This document shows positions 1-7,946 of a stretch of DNA of 64,000 nt, in pieces. The notes under the pieces are model-generated. The model was given only the letters and a program-made list of their open reading frames with translations, was not told where the DNA came from and ran no database searches. The DNA comes from Sphingomonas sp. (lineage in GTDB: Bacteria > Pseudomonadota > Alphaproteobacteria > Sphingomonadales > Sphingomonadaceae), in assembly GCF_030145815.1 (NCBI RefSeq), contig NZ_JAIXHL010000016.1, positions 1-64,000 of the forward strand. Direction: 5' to 3'. Position 1 is the first letter of the stretch; each line of letters begins with the position of its first letter. A program made the translations under genes and the position numbers.

Positions 1-39
1 CGTTTCCATCGACAGGTCTAATCCGGCATAGTGCTTCAT
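1..39 (-). CDS. IS110-family transposase, N-terminal fragment cut by the window edge
   Basis: Reading leftward from position 39, the first 13 codons give MKHYAGLDLSMET. This matches the start of IS110-type transposases, whose N-terminus carries the first acidic residue of the DEDD site within a GLD-V/L-S motif. A strong purine-rich ribosome-binding site (GGAAGGAAG) lies just upstream of the ATG. Only the start is visible, so I cannot tell whether the element is intact. IS110 elements have poorly conserved or absent terminal inverted repeats, and I see none between here and hutG. The family call rests on 13 residues plus the ribosome-binding site. Confidence 0.6.
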   Translation of the reverse strand, partial: MKHYAGLDLSMET

Positions 40-141
40 GGCTGCTTCCTTCCTTCAGGCTTCGAGAACCAGAAGTGTGCGCCGCTCAGCCGGCCCGAGG
101 AAGCAGCCACAAATTACACGATGACTGCAGGGGATCGCGGC

Positions 142-942
142 ATGATCGTCACCGCCCGCAACGACGGCCCGCTGATCGTCAGCATCCCCCATGCCGGCCT
201 CGAAATCCCCGCCGACATCGCGCCGTCGCTCGTGTCGCTCAACCGCGCGCGATACGATGCCGACCTCTATATTGACCTGCTCTACGCCTTCGCGTTTCAG
301 CTCGGCGCGACGATCGTCCGCACCACGACCAGCCGCACGGTAATCGACGTCAACCGCGACCCCAGCGGCGCGACGCTCTACCCCGGTCAGTTCACCACCG
401 GCCTGTGCCCGACCGAAACCTTCGACGGCGACCCGCTCTACCACCCCGGCAAAGAACCCGACGCAGACGAAATCGCCCGCCGCCGCGCCGCCTATTTCGA
501 CCCCTATCACGCCGACCTGCAGACTGAGATTGACCGCCTCCGCGCGCTCCATCCCGCCATCGTCCTCTACGAAGCCCATTCGATCCGCAGTGTGGTGCCC
601 AAGCTGTTCGACGGCCGCCTGCCCGAATTTAACATCGGCACCAACAGCGGCCAATCCTGCGCCCCCGAACTCGCGCACGCCATCGCCACGATCTGCGCCG
701 ACCAGCAGCGCAGCCATGTCATCGACGGCCGCTTCAAGGGCGGCTGGACCACGCGTCACTATGGCCAGCCCGACACCGGCGTCCATGCGATCCAGATGGA
801 ACTGGCGATGCGCACCTATGTCACCGAGGTGCCCGCCGCCAATTGGCCCCCGCGCTGGGACGGCATCCACGCCGCGCAGGCGCACGCCACGCTCCGCCCG
901 ATCCTCACCGCCGCCATCGACTTCGCGAAAGCTCAAGCATGA
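142..942 (+). CDS. hutG: N-formylglutamate amidohydrolase (deformylase)
   Basis: Hydrolyses N-formyl-L-glutamate to glutamate and formate, the last step of the five-step histidine degradation route, in the cytosol. Family motifs are visible: [10 protein letters not shown] near the N-terminus, DVNRDPSG around residue 65, and YEAHSIRS around residue 145, with the His/Asp/Glu pattern of this zinc amidohydrolase family. About 266 residues, the usual size. I chose the ATG at 142 because AGGGGA sits 9-10 bases upstream; ATGs at 31 and 121 are in frame but have no comparable site. Its stop overlaps the start of hutU by four bases (ATGA), so the two are translationally coupled. The rest of the hut genes must lie outside the window. 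Confidence 0.9.
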   Translation: MIVTARNDGPLIVSIPHAGLEIPADIAPSLVSLNRARYDADLYIDLLYAFAFQLGATIVRTTTSRTVIDVNRDPSGATLYPGQFTTGLCPTETFDGDPLYHPGKEPDADEIARRRAAYFDPYHADLQTEIDRLRALHPAIVLYEAHSIRSVVPKLFDGRLPEFNIGTNSGQSCAPELAHAIATICADQQRSHVIDGRFKGGWTTRHYGQPDTGVHAIQMELAMRTYVTEVPAANWPPRWDGIHAAQAHATLRPILTAAIDFAKAQA

Positions 943-2597
943 CCACCCGCACCGACAATAGCCGCCGCATCAAGGCGCCGACCGGCACCACCCTCTCCGC
1001 CAAGAACTGGCAGGCGGAAGCGGCGTTGCGGATGCTGATGAACAATCTCGACCCCGACGTCGCCGAAGCGCCCGAGAGCCTGGTCGTCTATGGCGGCATC
1101 GGCCGCGCCGCGCGCAACTGGGAAGCCTATGACAAGATCGTCGAGACGCTCCGCCGCCTTGACGCCGATGAGACGCTACTGGTCCAATCGGGCAAGCCGG
1201 TCGGCGTCTTCCGCACGCACGAGAACGCCCCGCGCGTGCTGATCGCCAACTCCAACCTCGTCCCCCATTGGGCGACCTGGGAGCATTTCCACGAACTCGA
1301 CCGCAAGGGGCTGGCAATGTACGGGCAGATGACCGCCGGGTCGTGGATCTATATCGGCACGCAGGGCATCGTTCAGGGCACCTACGAGACGTTCGTCGAG
1401 GCCGGGCGCCAGCATTATGGCGGCGACCTGTCGGGCCGCTGGATCCTCACCGCCGGGCTCGGCGGCATGGGCGGCGCACAGCCGCTCGCCGCGACCATGG
1501 CGGGCGCATCCTGCCTCGCGATCGAATGCCAGCCGAGCCGGATCGAGATGCGCCTTCGCACCCGCTACCTCGATCGCGCTGCGAACAGCATCGATGAAGC
1601 ACTTGAAATCATTCGAACGTCCGACAAACCCGTCTCGGTCGGCCTGCTCGGCAACGCTGCCGAAATCCTGCCCGAACTGGTCCGGCGCGGCATCCGCCCC
1701 GACATGGTCACCGACCAGACCAGCGCGCATGATCCGATCAACGGCTATCTCCCCGCTGGCTGGACGCTCGACCAATGGTTCGCCAAGCGCGAAACCGCCC
1801 CGCATGAGGTCGAAGCCGCCGCCCGCGCCTCAATGGCCACCCATGTCCGCGCGATGCTCGCCTTCGAGGAGATGGGCGTCCCCACCTTCGATTATGGCAA
1901 CAACATCCGTCAGGTCGCGAAGGACGCCGGGGTCGCCGACGCCTTCGCCTTCCCCGGCTTCGTCCCCGCCTATATCCGCCCGCTGTTCTGCCGCGGCGTC
2001 GGCCCGTTCCGCTGGGCCGCGCTGTCGGGCAACCCGGAGGATATCTGGAAGACCGACGCCAAGGTGAAGGAGCTGCTTCCGGGCAACCACCACCTCCACC
2101 ACTGGCTCGACATGGCAAAGGAGCGGATCGCATTCCAGGGCCTGCCCGCGCGCATCTGCTGGGTCGGCCTGGGCGACCGTCACCGCCTCGCGCTCGCCTT
2201 CAACGAGATGGTCGCATCGGGCGAACTCGAAGCCCCCATCGTCATCGGCCGCGACCATCTCGACAGCGGTTCGGTCGCCAGCCCGAACCGCGAAACCGAG
2301 GCGATGATGGACGGCAGCGACGCCGTGTCCGACTGGCCCTTGCTCAACGCCCTGCTTAACACCGCCAGCGGCGCAACCTGGGTCTCGCTTCACCATGGCG
2401 GCGGCGTCGGCATGGGCTATTCGCAGCACAGCGGCATGGTCATCGTCGCCGACGGCACGCGCGAAGCTGCCAAGCGCCTGGAACGCGTCCTGTGGAACGA
2501 CCCGGCAACCGGGGTGATGCGCCACGCCGACGCAGGCTATGAAATCGCCAAGACCTGCGCGGGCGAAATGGGCCTCGACCTGCCAGCAATCCTCTAA
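939..2597 (+). CDS. hutU: Urocanate hydratase (urocanase)
   Basis: Converts urocanate to imidazolonepropionate, the second step of histidine degradation, using tightly bound NAD+ as electrophile. The 552-residue length is normal. Clear family blocks include the glycine-rich NAD-binding stretch [11 protein letters not shown], the YLPAGWT segment and the C-terminal [13 protein letters not shown] region. The ATG at 939 overlaps the hutG stop by four bases, which settles the start. It is followed almost immediately by a GC-rich hairpin of a repeat family that could also end transcription. The order hutG-hutU means deformylase and hydratase are made from one message. Confidence 0.95.
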   Translation: MTTRTDNSRRIKAPTGTTLSAKNWQAEAALRMLMNNLDPDVAEAPESLVVYGGIGRAARNWEAYDKIVETLRRLDADETLLVQSGKPVGVFRTHENAPRVLIANSNLVPHWATWEHFHELDRKGLAMYGQMTAGSWIYIGTQGIVQGTYETFVEAGRQHYGGDLSGRWILTAGLGGMGGAQPLAATMAGASCLAIECQPSRIEMRLRTRYLDRAANSIDEALEIIRTSDKPVSVGLLGNAAEILPELVRRGIRPDMVTDQTSAHDPINGYLPAGWTLDQWFAKRETAPHEVEAAARASMATHVRAMLAFEEMGVPTFDYGNNIRQVAKDAGVADAFAFPGFVPAYIRPLFCRGVGPFRWAALSGNPEDIWKTDAKVKELLPGNHHLHHWLDMAKERIAFQGLPARICWVGLGDRHRLALAFNEMVASGELEAPIVIGRDHLDSGSVASPNRETEAMMDGSDAVSDWPLLNALLNTASGATWVSLHHGGGVGMGYSQHSGMVIVADGTREAAKRLERVLWNDPATGVMRHADAGYEIAKTCAGEMGLDLPAIL

Positions 2598-2600
2598 CCC

Positions 2601-2636
2601 CCTCGTCGCCCCGGGCTTGACCCGGGGCCGGGCTCC
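2601..2636. repeat. Short palindromic (REP-like) element after hutU, possibly acting as terminator
   Basis: A perfect 8-base-pair stem GCCCCGGG/CCCGGGGC with a CTTGA loop (2608-2628), preceded by CGTC and followed by CGGGCTCC. It resembles the dispersed CGTC-CCCGG-CTTGA-CCGGG palindromes of sphingomonads and is related to the paired elements at 4627 and 36964. No T-run follows, so termination is only inferred from its place between hutU and the convergent MerC-like gene. Confidence 0.55.
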
Positions 2637-2645
2637 TTCGCGACG

Positions 2646-3017
2646 CTAAGCCACCCGCCCCCGCCAGTTCGCCACATGCGCCCCGGCGAGCAACAAACTC
2701 CCCGCCACCGTCACACCCGTCTCGACCGCGACCCACTCTTCGAACGCCAGCCCGGCGGCCAGCAACATCAGTCCGAAAGCGCCCACGAACAACGGCGTCA
2801 GCCCGCGATGCCGCCGCCATCCCTCGCCCAGCGCAACCGCGCTGACCGGCAGCGCGAACGCCAGCACGCCAAGGTGAAACCCCTCGCCCAGATCCAGCCG
2901 CGCAGCCAACGCGGGCAATGCGGCGATCACGATCGGCAGCGCCAGACAGTGGATCAGGCACAGCGCCGAAGCCCCCACCGCCAGTCCATCGAACCAACTC
3001 ACCAACCGCGCCCGCAT
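2646..3017 (-). CDS. MerC-domain membrane protein
   Basis: A 123-residue, four-helix inner-membrane protein. Helix 1 carries the Cys pattern in ALCLIHCLALPIV, which matches the metal-ligating CxxHC-like element of the MerC mercury-transport family. Members outside mer operons are common in alphaproteobacteria and often sit near Fur/Zur regulators, but there is no mer operon or regulator gene here. The ATG at 3017 is preceded by GAGGAG at good spacing; an upstream ATG at 3056 has no clear ribosome-binding site and lies inside a palindrome. Metal specificity cannot be read from the sequence. Confidence 0.7.
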   Translation of the reverse strand: MRARLVSWFDGLAVGASALCLIHCLALPIVIAALPALAARLDLGEGFHLGVLAFALPVSAVALGEGWRRHRGLTPLFVGAFGLMLLAAGLAFEEWVAVETGVTVAGSLLLAGAHVANWRGRVA

Positions 3018-3045
3018 CGCCTGCTCCTCTACACGGCCAGGCAAG

Positions 3046-3060
3046 TGATACTTCATATCA
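3046..3060. promoter_or_regulatory. Operator-like palindrome upstream of the MerC-like gene
   Basis: TGATA-N5-TATCA, an AT-rich inverted repeat in otherwise GC-rich DNA, lies 29-43 bases upstream of the chosen MerC start. The spacing and composition recall Fur/Zur-type boxes, and MerC-like genes are often metal-controlled. The regulator assignment is inference. Confidence 0.35.
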
Positions 3061-3233
3061 TCGATTGCAAGGGGCGGCTCCAATCCCCCTTGCAATGTTG
3101 GATTTCAAATGTTCCACTGGGACTTGGAGGCAGTACGTGCCTCGCTCTTTGAACCCGTTGGCCCGCCTGTGCACGCCCCCAACACGGACGCCCGCGCACC
3201 ACGCCGATAGTGTAAAGCCAGTGTAAACTTCCG

Positions 3234-4109
3234 TCAGCCGCCAGCCAACGCCGGCGCCTCGGGCGGCAACGCGGCGTTGCGCCAGCGCGCCACCGGCACT
3301 GTCGTGACCGCGCCCTCCGCCGCCCGCCGCCGCTGGATCAGCGTCGCCCCCTGCTGCACCGTGTCGCCGATCTTCGCGCGCACCCGCACCCAATAGGTGT
3401 TGGAACTGAACGCCGTCCCTGGCGGCTGGCTGACCTTCAGGTCCGACAGGTCGCGCAGCGTGATCTGCCCATTGCGCTTGCGGATCGCGACGATGCGCTC
3501 GGCCGCAACCGGATCGCCGATCAGGAACGCCAGCAGCTCCTGATCCGCCGCATTCAGGTTGATCGTCGTCTTGCCGGGCAGCGCGGTCACCATCCGCTCC
3601 AGCCGCGCAATCGCCGCCGGGTCCGCACCGGGGATCAACCGGATCGGCCGTACATCGCTCACCGGCCCTTGCGTGCGGATATAGGCAATCGCCTCCACCG
3701 TCTGCTGCTCGTCCAGCCCGGCGATCCGCGCGAGCTTCTGGAACAGGATCACCGGCACCGCGTCACCACTGCGCAGCATGTTGACGTTGAACCGCCCCTC
3801 GGCATCGCTCACCGCCAGATCGAACGTGCCCCCGTCGATCGCTGCGCCATTGGCGCCGATCGACGCCCAGTCTTCGCCCGCATGGTCCACCTGCGGCGCG
3901 GCCAGCGCATCGCGCTGCAGCGCCGCAATCGCCGACAGCTCGCCCCCGCGCACGATCGCCGCCGCCCGCGCCGCCTCCCGGCTGCGCAGCGCGCGGTCGA
4001 GCGCCAGTTCCTCGCGCCCGATCATCAGCAGCACCAGCCCGCTGGCGATGGCGACGAACATCAGCACATTGACCAGGATCATGCCCTGCTCGTCATCCCG
4101 CCGGGTCAT
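3234..4109 (-). CDS. gspK: Type II secretion minor pseudopilin GspK
   Basis: GspK caps the T2SS pseudopilus tip together with GspI and GspJ. The 291-residue protein starts with a short basic leader ending EQG, then the hydrophobic helix MILVNVLMFVAIASGLVLLM, the prepilin-peptidase site plus membrane helix. Position +5 is not Glu, as is normal for GspK. The large globular part carries the helix-hairpin-like NLNAADQELLAFL stretch typical of the family. The ATG overlaps the gspJ stop by four bases, so translation is coupled. It is the last gene of a minus-strand block with gspJ and a solute-binding-like protein. Confidence 0.92.
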   Translation of the reverse strand: MTRRDDEQGMILVNVLMFVAIASGLVLLMIGREELALDRALRSREAARAAAIVRGGELSAIAALQRDALAAPQVDHAGEDWASIGANGAAIDGGTFDLAVSDAEGRFNVNMLRSGDAVPVILFQKLARIAGLDEQQTVEAIAYIRTQGPVSDVRPIRLIPGADPAAIARLERMVTALPGKTTINLNAADQELLAFLIGDPVAAERIVAIRKRNGQITLRDLSDLKVSQPPGTAFSSNTYWVRVRAKIGDTVQQGATLIQRRRAAEGAVTTVPVARWRNAALPPEAPALAGG

Positions 4110-4723
4110 TGAGCGTCATCCTGCGGCCGAACCGGCAGCGCGACCACGCGCCGCAGCGTCCCCTGCGGCCCGCGCTCGCCCGCCAGCTGCATCTCGACCT
4201 GCACCGCGCGCGGCCAGTCGTCCTTGCGATTCTCATTTGGTGGCCAGCGGTCGATCCACTTTTGCCCGTCGAGAAAACGCCAGCGCACCCCGCTCACCCC
4301 GGTCAGCAACAGCTGCGGCTGCGGCGCCGCCCGCACCAATGCGCCCCCCGTCGCAGCGTAGCGCAACGGCACCGGCGGCCCGCCCATGCCAGCGGCGACA
4401 CGCGTAAAGGCGACATTGCTCCCCCCACCGCTCACCGCGCCGCGCGTGATCTGGTCCAAGTCGCTCTGCAGCACGAACATCGTCCGCTGGATCGCCGCCG
4501 TCCGATCGAGCCGCCCTTCGGTCCGCTCCTGCGTCGTCATCACACTGTTGAGCAACGTCAGCCCCGCGACCGCGATCAACGCGAAGAGCCCCAGCGAAAT
4601 GATCAGTTCGAGCAGCGTGAACCCCTCGTCGCCCCGGCGCAGGCCGGGGCCGCCCAACTGGTCGTGCAGCGATGCCTCTAGCGCCCCCGGCCTCCGCCGG
4701 GGCGACGGCATTGGCGCGTTCAC
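4106..4723 (-). CDS. gspJ: Type II secretion minor pseudopilin GspJ with a repeat-derived leader peptide
   Basis: GspJ joins GspI and GspK at the pseudopilus tip. The cleavage site and helix G|FTLLELIISLGLFALIAVAGL are textbook, with Glu at +5, followed by a polar C-terminal domain; 205 codons in all. The leader is unusually long at 34 residues. Residues about 6-33 (from PSPRRRPG to LRRGDE) are encoded by a palindromic repeat that lies inside the reading frame at 4627-4707. The only good start is the GTG at 4723, overlapping the upstream stop as GTGA. An ATG at 4711 also exists, and a TTG inside the repeat would give a shorter leader. Prepilin peptidase tolerates varied leader lengths, so function is probably kept. 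Confidence 0.9.
   Translation of the reverse strand: MNAPMPSPRRRPGALEASLHDQLGGPGLRRGDEGFTLLELIISLGLFALIAVAGLTLLNSVMTTQERTEGRLDRTAAIQRTMFVLQSDLDQITRGAVSGGGSNVAFTRVAAGMGGPPVPLRYAATGGALVRAAPQPQLLLTGVSGVRWRFLDGQKWIDRWPPNENRKDDWPRAVQVEMQLAGERGPQGTLRRVVALPVRPQDDAQ
4627..4707. repeat. Paired palindromic repeat inside the gspJ leader
   Basis: Two head-to-head hairpins, GCCCCGGC/GCCGGGGC and GCCCCCGGC/GCCGGGGC, separated by about 40 bases. The outer ends CGTCGCCCCGG and CCGGGGCGACG are inverted copies of each other. The same architecture and almost the same arms recur at 36964-37047. Here the element is read in frame and supplies most of the GspJ leader. Confidence 0.8.
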
Positions 4724-5772
4724 GCCCCCAGGCTCACCGCCACCGGCTCATAGCCCTGTGCACCCGCGACCAAGATCGCCAGCTCGCGCGCGACGCTGCC
4801 ATCGCTGCGAAACCGCGCATTGCCGGTGACGCAGGTGTAGTTCGTCTCCGCCAGCAGCGCCGCCTCGTCCAGCGCCCCCTTGTCGCGCAACGTCTTGACC
4901 ACCCCGCCCGCGTCATAGGCCAGCGCAGCCAGTGCCCCCGGCGTGCCGCCATGGCGCGATCGAAACTCGCCCGCGAACCGTCCAAACGCCGCGGGGTCGG
5001 GGCTGGCGATCCACGCACCGTCCAGAGTCTCCAACGCCGCTGGCCGGTGATCGAGCGCCTGCACTGTCCCGAGCAATTGCACCCCGGAGCCCTTCAGGTT
5101 GCGCGCCGCCGCCAGCACCGTCTCGCTGCTGCCCGGCAACAGCACCGCGTCAGGCGCATCCCCGGCCGCGGGCAACGGCTGCCCCTCGACCACGGTCAGC
5201 GACCGGACATCCAGTCCGACCTCGCCCTGCATCTTGCCCGCCGCCAGTGCCGCCGCGACGCTCCACGGCGACCCGTCATCGACCACCACCACGCTGCGCA
5301 CCCCGCGCGATCGGGCATAGCGCAGCACCGCGCTGGTCACCTGTGCCGGGGTAATGCCGAACACAAAACTGCCCGGCCCGCGCGCGACCGCGTTGTTGGT
5401 AAAGGCAATAACCGGCACCCGCCGCGCCACCTCTGCGGTCACAGCGTTCAGCTCTTCGGCGGTCACCGGCCCCAGCATCATCGCCGCCTTGGCCTTCAGC
5501 GCATTGCGCGCCGCCAGCGCCGCGCCTTCGGGCGTCCCGCCGGTATCATAAGCCGTGATTTCCGGCCCAGAATCAGCGAGCAACACTGCCTGCCGCATGC
5601 TAAGGCCCAGCGCGGCGCGCGGCCCCGAAAGCGGCAGCAGCAACGCCACCGGCCGCTTGTCACGCTTGACCTTGTCGGCCGCGAAGACAGAGGGACCAGC
5701 GACCAATGCCGACGGCAATACCAGCCCCGATCCCAGAGCGGTCAGTAGCGCACGGCGGCGAATCGGCAGCAT
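4720..5772 (-). CDS. Secreted ABC-type solute-binding (LivK / penicillin-binding-protein-activator-like) protein
   Basis: A 350-residue protein with an N-terminal RRRALLTALGSG region, then a hydrophobic segment ending near SVFA, which points to Sec or Tat export. The mature part begins KRPVALLLPLSGPRAALG, the entry motif of the type-1 periplasmic-binding fold shared by branched-chain amino-acid receptors and LpoA-like penicillin-binding-protein activators. No permease or ATPase is adjacent, so a transport role is unlikely. Its GTGA overlap with gspJ suggests a job linked to secretion-system assembly or to peptidoglycan passage, which is inference. Starts at 5772 or 5784 are both possible. It is divergent from gspN with no intergenic gap. 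Confidence 0.7.
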   Translation of the reverse strand: MLPIRRRALLTALGSGLVLPSALVAGPSVFAADKVKRDKRPVALLLPLSGPRAALGLSMRQAVLLADSGPEITAYDTGGTPEGAALAARNALKAKAAMMLGPVTAEELNAVTAEVARRVPVIAFTNNAVARGPGSFVFGITPAQVTSAVLRYARSRGVRSVVVVDDGSPWSVAAALAAGKMQGEVGLDVRSLTVVEGQPLPAAGDAPDAVLLPGSSETVLAAARNLKGSGVQLLGTVQALDHRPAALETLDGAWIASPDPAAFGRFAGEFRSRHGGTPGALAALAYDAGGVVKTLRDKGALDEAALLAETNYTCVTGNARFRSDGSVARELAILVAGAQGYEPVAVSLGA

Positions 5773-6479
5773 TGTCACGGGCATCCTGGTCGGCTCGGCG
5801 GCGTCTTACCGTCTTCGTCGTGCTGGGCATAGCGGCTTATGCCCTCTCCATGGTCGCAACGATGCCCGCCAGCGTCGTGGTCAAGAACCGCCCATGGCGA
5901 ACCGGTGTCGCCGGAACCGTGTGGAATGGCGAAGTCGGCGTCGCCGGCGGCAGCAAGTTCGAATGGCATTGGGCGCCGCTCCGCTCGCTTACCAGCCTAG
6001 GCTTCGCGGCGGACTGGACCGCGACCGGCCCCGACACCGACATGGGCGGTCGCGCGCTGGCCGGGTTCAGCAGCACCGTGCTCGACAAAGTCAGCGGCAG
6101 CGCGCACTCGACGATGCTCCAGGCGCTCCAGCCCAACCTACCCTTCACCTGCGACATGGTGATGCAGCTGGAGTTCGACCGGATCGCGATCGGCGGGTCC
6201 AGCCAGGCCATCGACGGCCGCCTGACCACCGACGCCGGCACCTGCACCCCCAAGGGCGGGGGCGCGAGCGTCCCGGTCCCCCCGCTGCTGCTGGTCTCCG
6301 AAAAGATCGGCACCACCACCCAGATCCGCCTCACCCCCCGCACCCAGCAGCGCCAGATCCTGATGACCGCGACGCTCAGCGAGAATGGCCAGCTGACGAT
6401 CCGCATGACCCCCGAGGGTGCGCGCATCCTGCCCTTCGCCGGCCTGCCCGCCGGCGCGAGCATCGCGGGGGAGCTGTAA
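5706..6479 (+). CDS. gspN: Type II secretion protein GspN
   Basis: GspN is an accessory inner-membrane/periplasmic T2SS component found in only some systems. One N-terminal membrane helix (about residues 34-53), then a MPASVV motif and a roughly 200-residue periplasmic domain with paired Cys (CDMV, CTPK), match the family. The ATG at 5706 has AGAGGGA ten bases upstream, but gives a long N-tail overlapping the divergent neighbour by 67 bases. A TTG at 5772 is the alternative and would give a more usual N-terminus. At the 3' side the gene runs over the end of the convergent radical SAM frame. Confidence 0.8.
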   Translation: MPTAIPAPIPERSVAHGGESAALSRASWSARRRLTVFVVLGIAAYALSMVATMPASVVVKNRPWRTGVAGTVWNGEVGVAGGSKFEWHWAPLRSLTSLGFAADWTATGPDTDMGGRALAGFSSTVLDKVSGSAHSTMLQALQPNLPFTCDMVMQLEFDRIAIGGSSQAIDGRLTTDAGTCTPKGGGASVPVPPLLLVSEKIGTTTQIRLTPRTQQRQILMTATLSENGQLTIRMTPEGARILPFAGLPAGASIAGEL

Positions 6480-7862
6480 ATTGGGTGGGCGCGCGCCGCG
6501 TTCCGTGACCTTGCTCAGAACAGCTTCCAGCATGGGGGTCATCATTGCCAGTCGGCGTGATTTGATCACCAGATCCCAAAGCGGTTCGAACTTCTTCCAA
6601 CCGGCGGAATAGAAGAAGTGCTTGGTACGGTGCTTTGCGGCATCGTGCGACAGAGCGCCGCGCGCGATGTTCGACCAGCTATAGAAGTCCCGATACGCCC
6701 GGTCATAACCTGATTTGAGCTGCGCCGGGGTTAGTTTGCGCGGCTCAAATACAACATGTCGCGTGTCGTACCGGTCCCAATCATGGCTCGTGATCCGTCC
6801 CTCGCTGGCGAGTTGCTGATATAGCCGCGTCCCGGGATAGGGTGTCTGAATGTGGAACGTGGCGGTCGTCACGCCGTGCCTCACCGCCCAGTCCACCGTG
6901 CGGTCGAACACGTGCTCGTCGTCGTCATCCATACCGAACACGAACGACCCGTTGATCATCACGCCCAGATCGCTCAACCGGCGCGTCACCTCGGCATAAT
7001 CGCGCGCCAGGTTCTGCTTCTTGTTGCTGGCCGCCAGGTTGTTTGGGCTGAACGTTTCGAACCCGACGAACAGGCTGCGAAGCCCGGCCTCCGCCGCGCG
7101 CTCGATGAGGTCGCCCCGCAGCACACTATCGACCGTCGCCGCGCCTTGAAACAAGCGCCCCATCCCCCGCATTCCATCGAACAGTGCGGCGGCGAAGCGC
7201 CGGTCGCCGAGCAAATGATCGTCGAGGAAATAGAGATGTCGACCCGGCAAGCGCTCAATCTCAGCCAGCGCCTCATCGACCCGCTGAGCATAGAAGGAAC
7301 GTCCGCCGGCGAAAAAGGCGTCTTTGTAGCAAAAATCGCAATGCTGCGGGCAACCGCGGGTTACCACGATCGAATTGGGCACCAGATAGCGGTTCCGCTT
7401 GATCAGGTCGCGTCGCACCGGTGGGATTCCGTGGATCGTCCGTCCGCCGGTCGAGCTGTAGCGGGCGCGCGGCTGGCCCGCGCGCAGGTCGCTCAGGAAC
7501 TGCGGGAAGGTCTGCTCCCCGGGGCCGATGAAGATCGTGTCGGCATGCGCCGCCGCCTCATCGGGCAGCGACGTGACGTGCAGACCGCCCAGCGCGACAT
7601 GAACGCCGCGTGCACGGTACAGATCGGCAAGCGCATAGGCGCGATACGCATTGGTGATGTAGACCTGAATCACGACCAGATCGGGCGCATCGTCAGTGCG
7701 CAGCGGCTCGACATGGTCGTCGATCAGCTCGACCTCGTCGTCCGGGTCCAGGAACGCCGCCAGCGTGGCGAGCCCGAGCGGGGGAAACAGCGAATATTTG
7801 ATCGGTCGCCAGAACGGACTCTTCGCCTCAGTCAAAGCGGGCAGGATCATCTTCACCTTCAT
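6138..7862 (-). CDS. B12-binding-domain radical SAM protein
   Basis: The N-terminal 130 residues form a B12-binding-like Rossmann region, beginning MKVKMILPALTEA with SLFPPLGLATLAAF and GGLHVTSLPDEA. The radical SAM core follows, with cluster cysteines C171, C175 and C178 in CPQHCDFC. This architecture is shared by methyltransferases and lipid- or hopanoid-modifying enzymes; the substrate is not evident. The ATG at 7862 is chosen for AGGAG upstream. The recognisable protein ends near residue 460, exactly where the opposing gspN stops. The last ~114 codons run antisense through gspN and are Gly/Ala/Asp-rich, so the native stop was probably lost or a frameshift occurred. No T2SS role is apparent. 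Confidence 0.8.
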   Translation of the reverse strand: MKVKMILPALTEAKSPFWRPIKYSLFPPLGLATLAAFLDPDDEVELIDDHVEPLRTDDAPDLVVIQVYITNAYRAYALADLYRARGVHVALGGLHVTSLPDEAAAHADTIFIGPGEQTFPQFLSDLRAGQPRARYSSTGGRTIHGIPPVRRDLIKRNRYLVPNSIVVTRGCPQHCDFCYKDAFFAGGRSFYAQRVDEALAEIERLPGRHLYFLDDHLLGDRRFAAALFDGMRGMGRLFQGAATVDSVLRGDLIERAAEAGLRSLFVGFETFSPNNLAASNKKQNLARDYAEVTRRLSDLGVMINGSFVFGMDDDDEHVFDRTVDWAVRHGVTTATFHIQTPYPGTRLYQQLASEGRITSHDWDRYDTRHVVFEPRKLTPAQLKSGYDRAYRDFYSWSNIARGALSHDAAKHRTKHFFYSAGWKKFEPLWDLVIKSRRLAMMTPMLEAVLSKVTERGARPPNLQLPRDARAGGQAGEGQDARTLGGHADRQLAILAERRGHQDLALLGAGGEADLGGGADLFGDQQQRGDRDARAPALGGAGAGVGGQAAVDGLAGPADRDPVELQLHHHVAGEG

Positions 7863-7946
7863 CGCAAACTCCTGTGTCAGAGCGCGATGCCTGTCAGCCC
7901 GTCTGCGGACCGTCATGAGCGGAAGATGAGGCTTTACTGACGTTCC

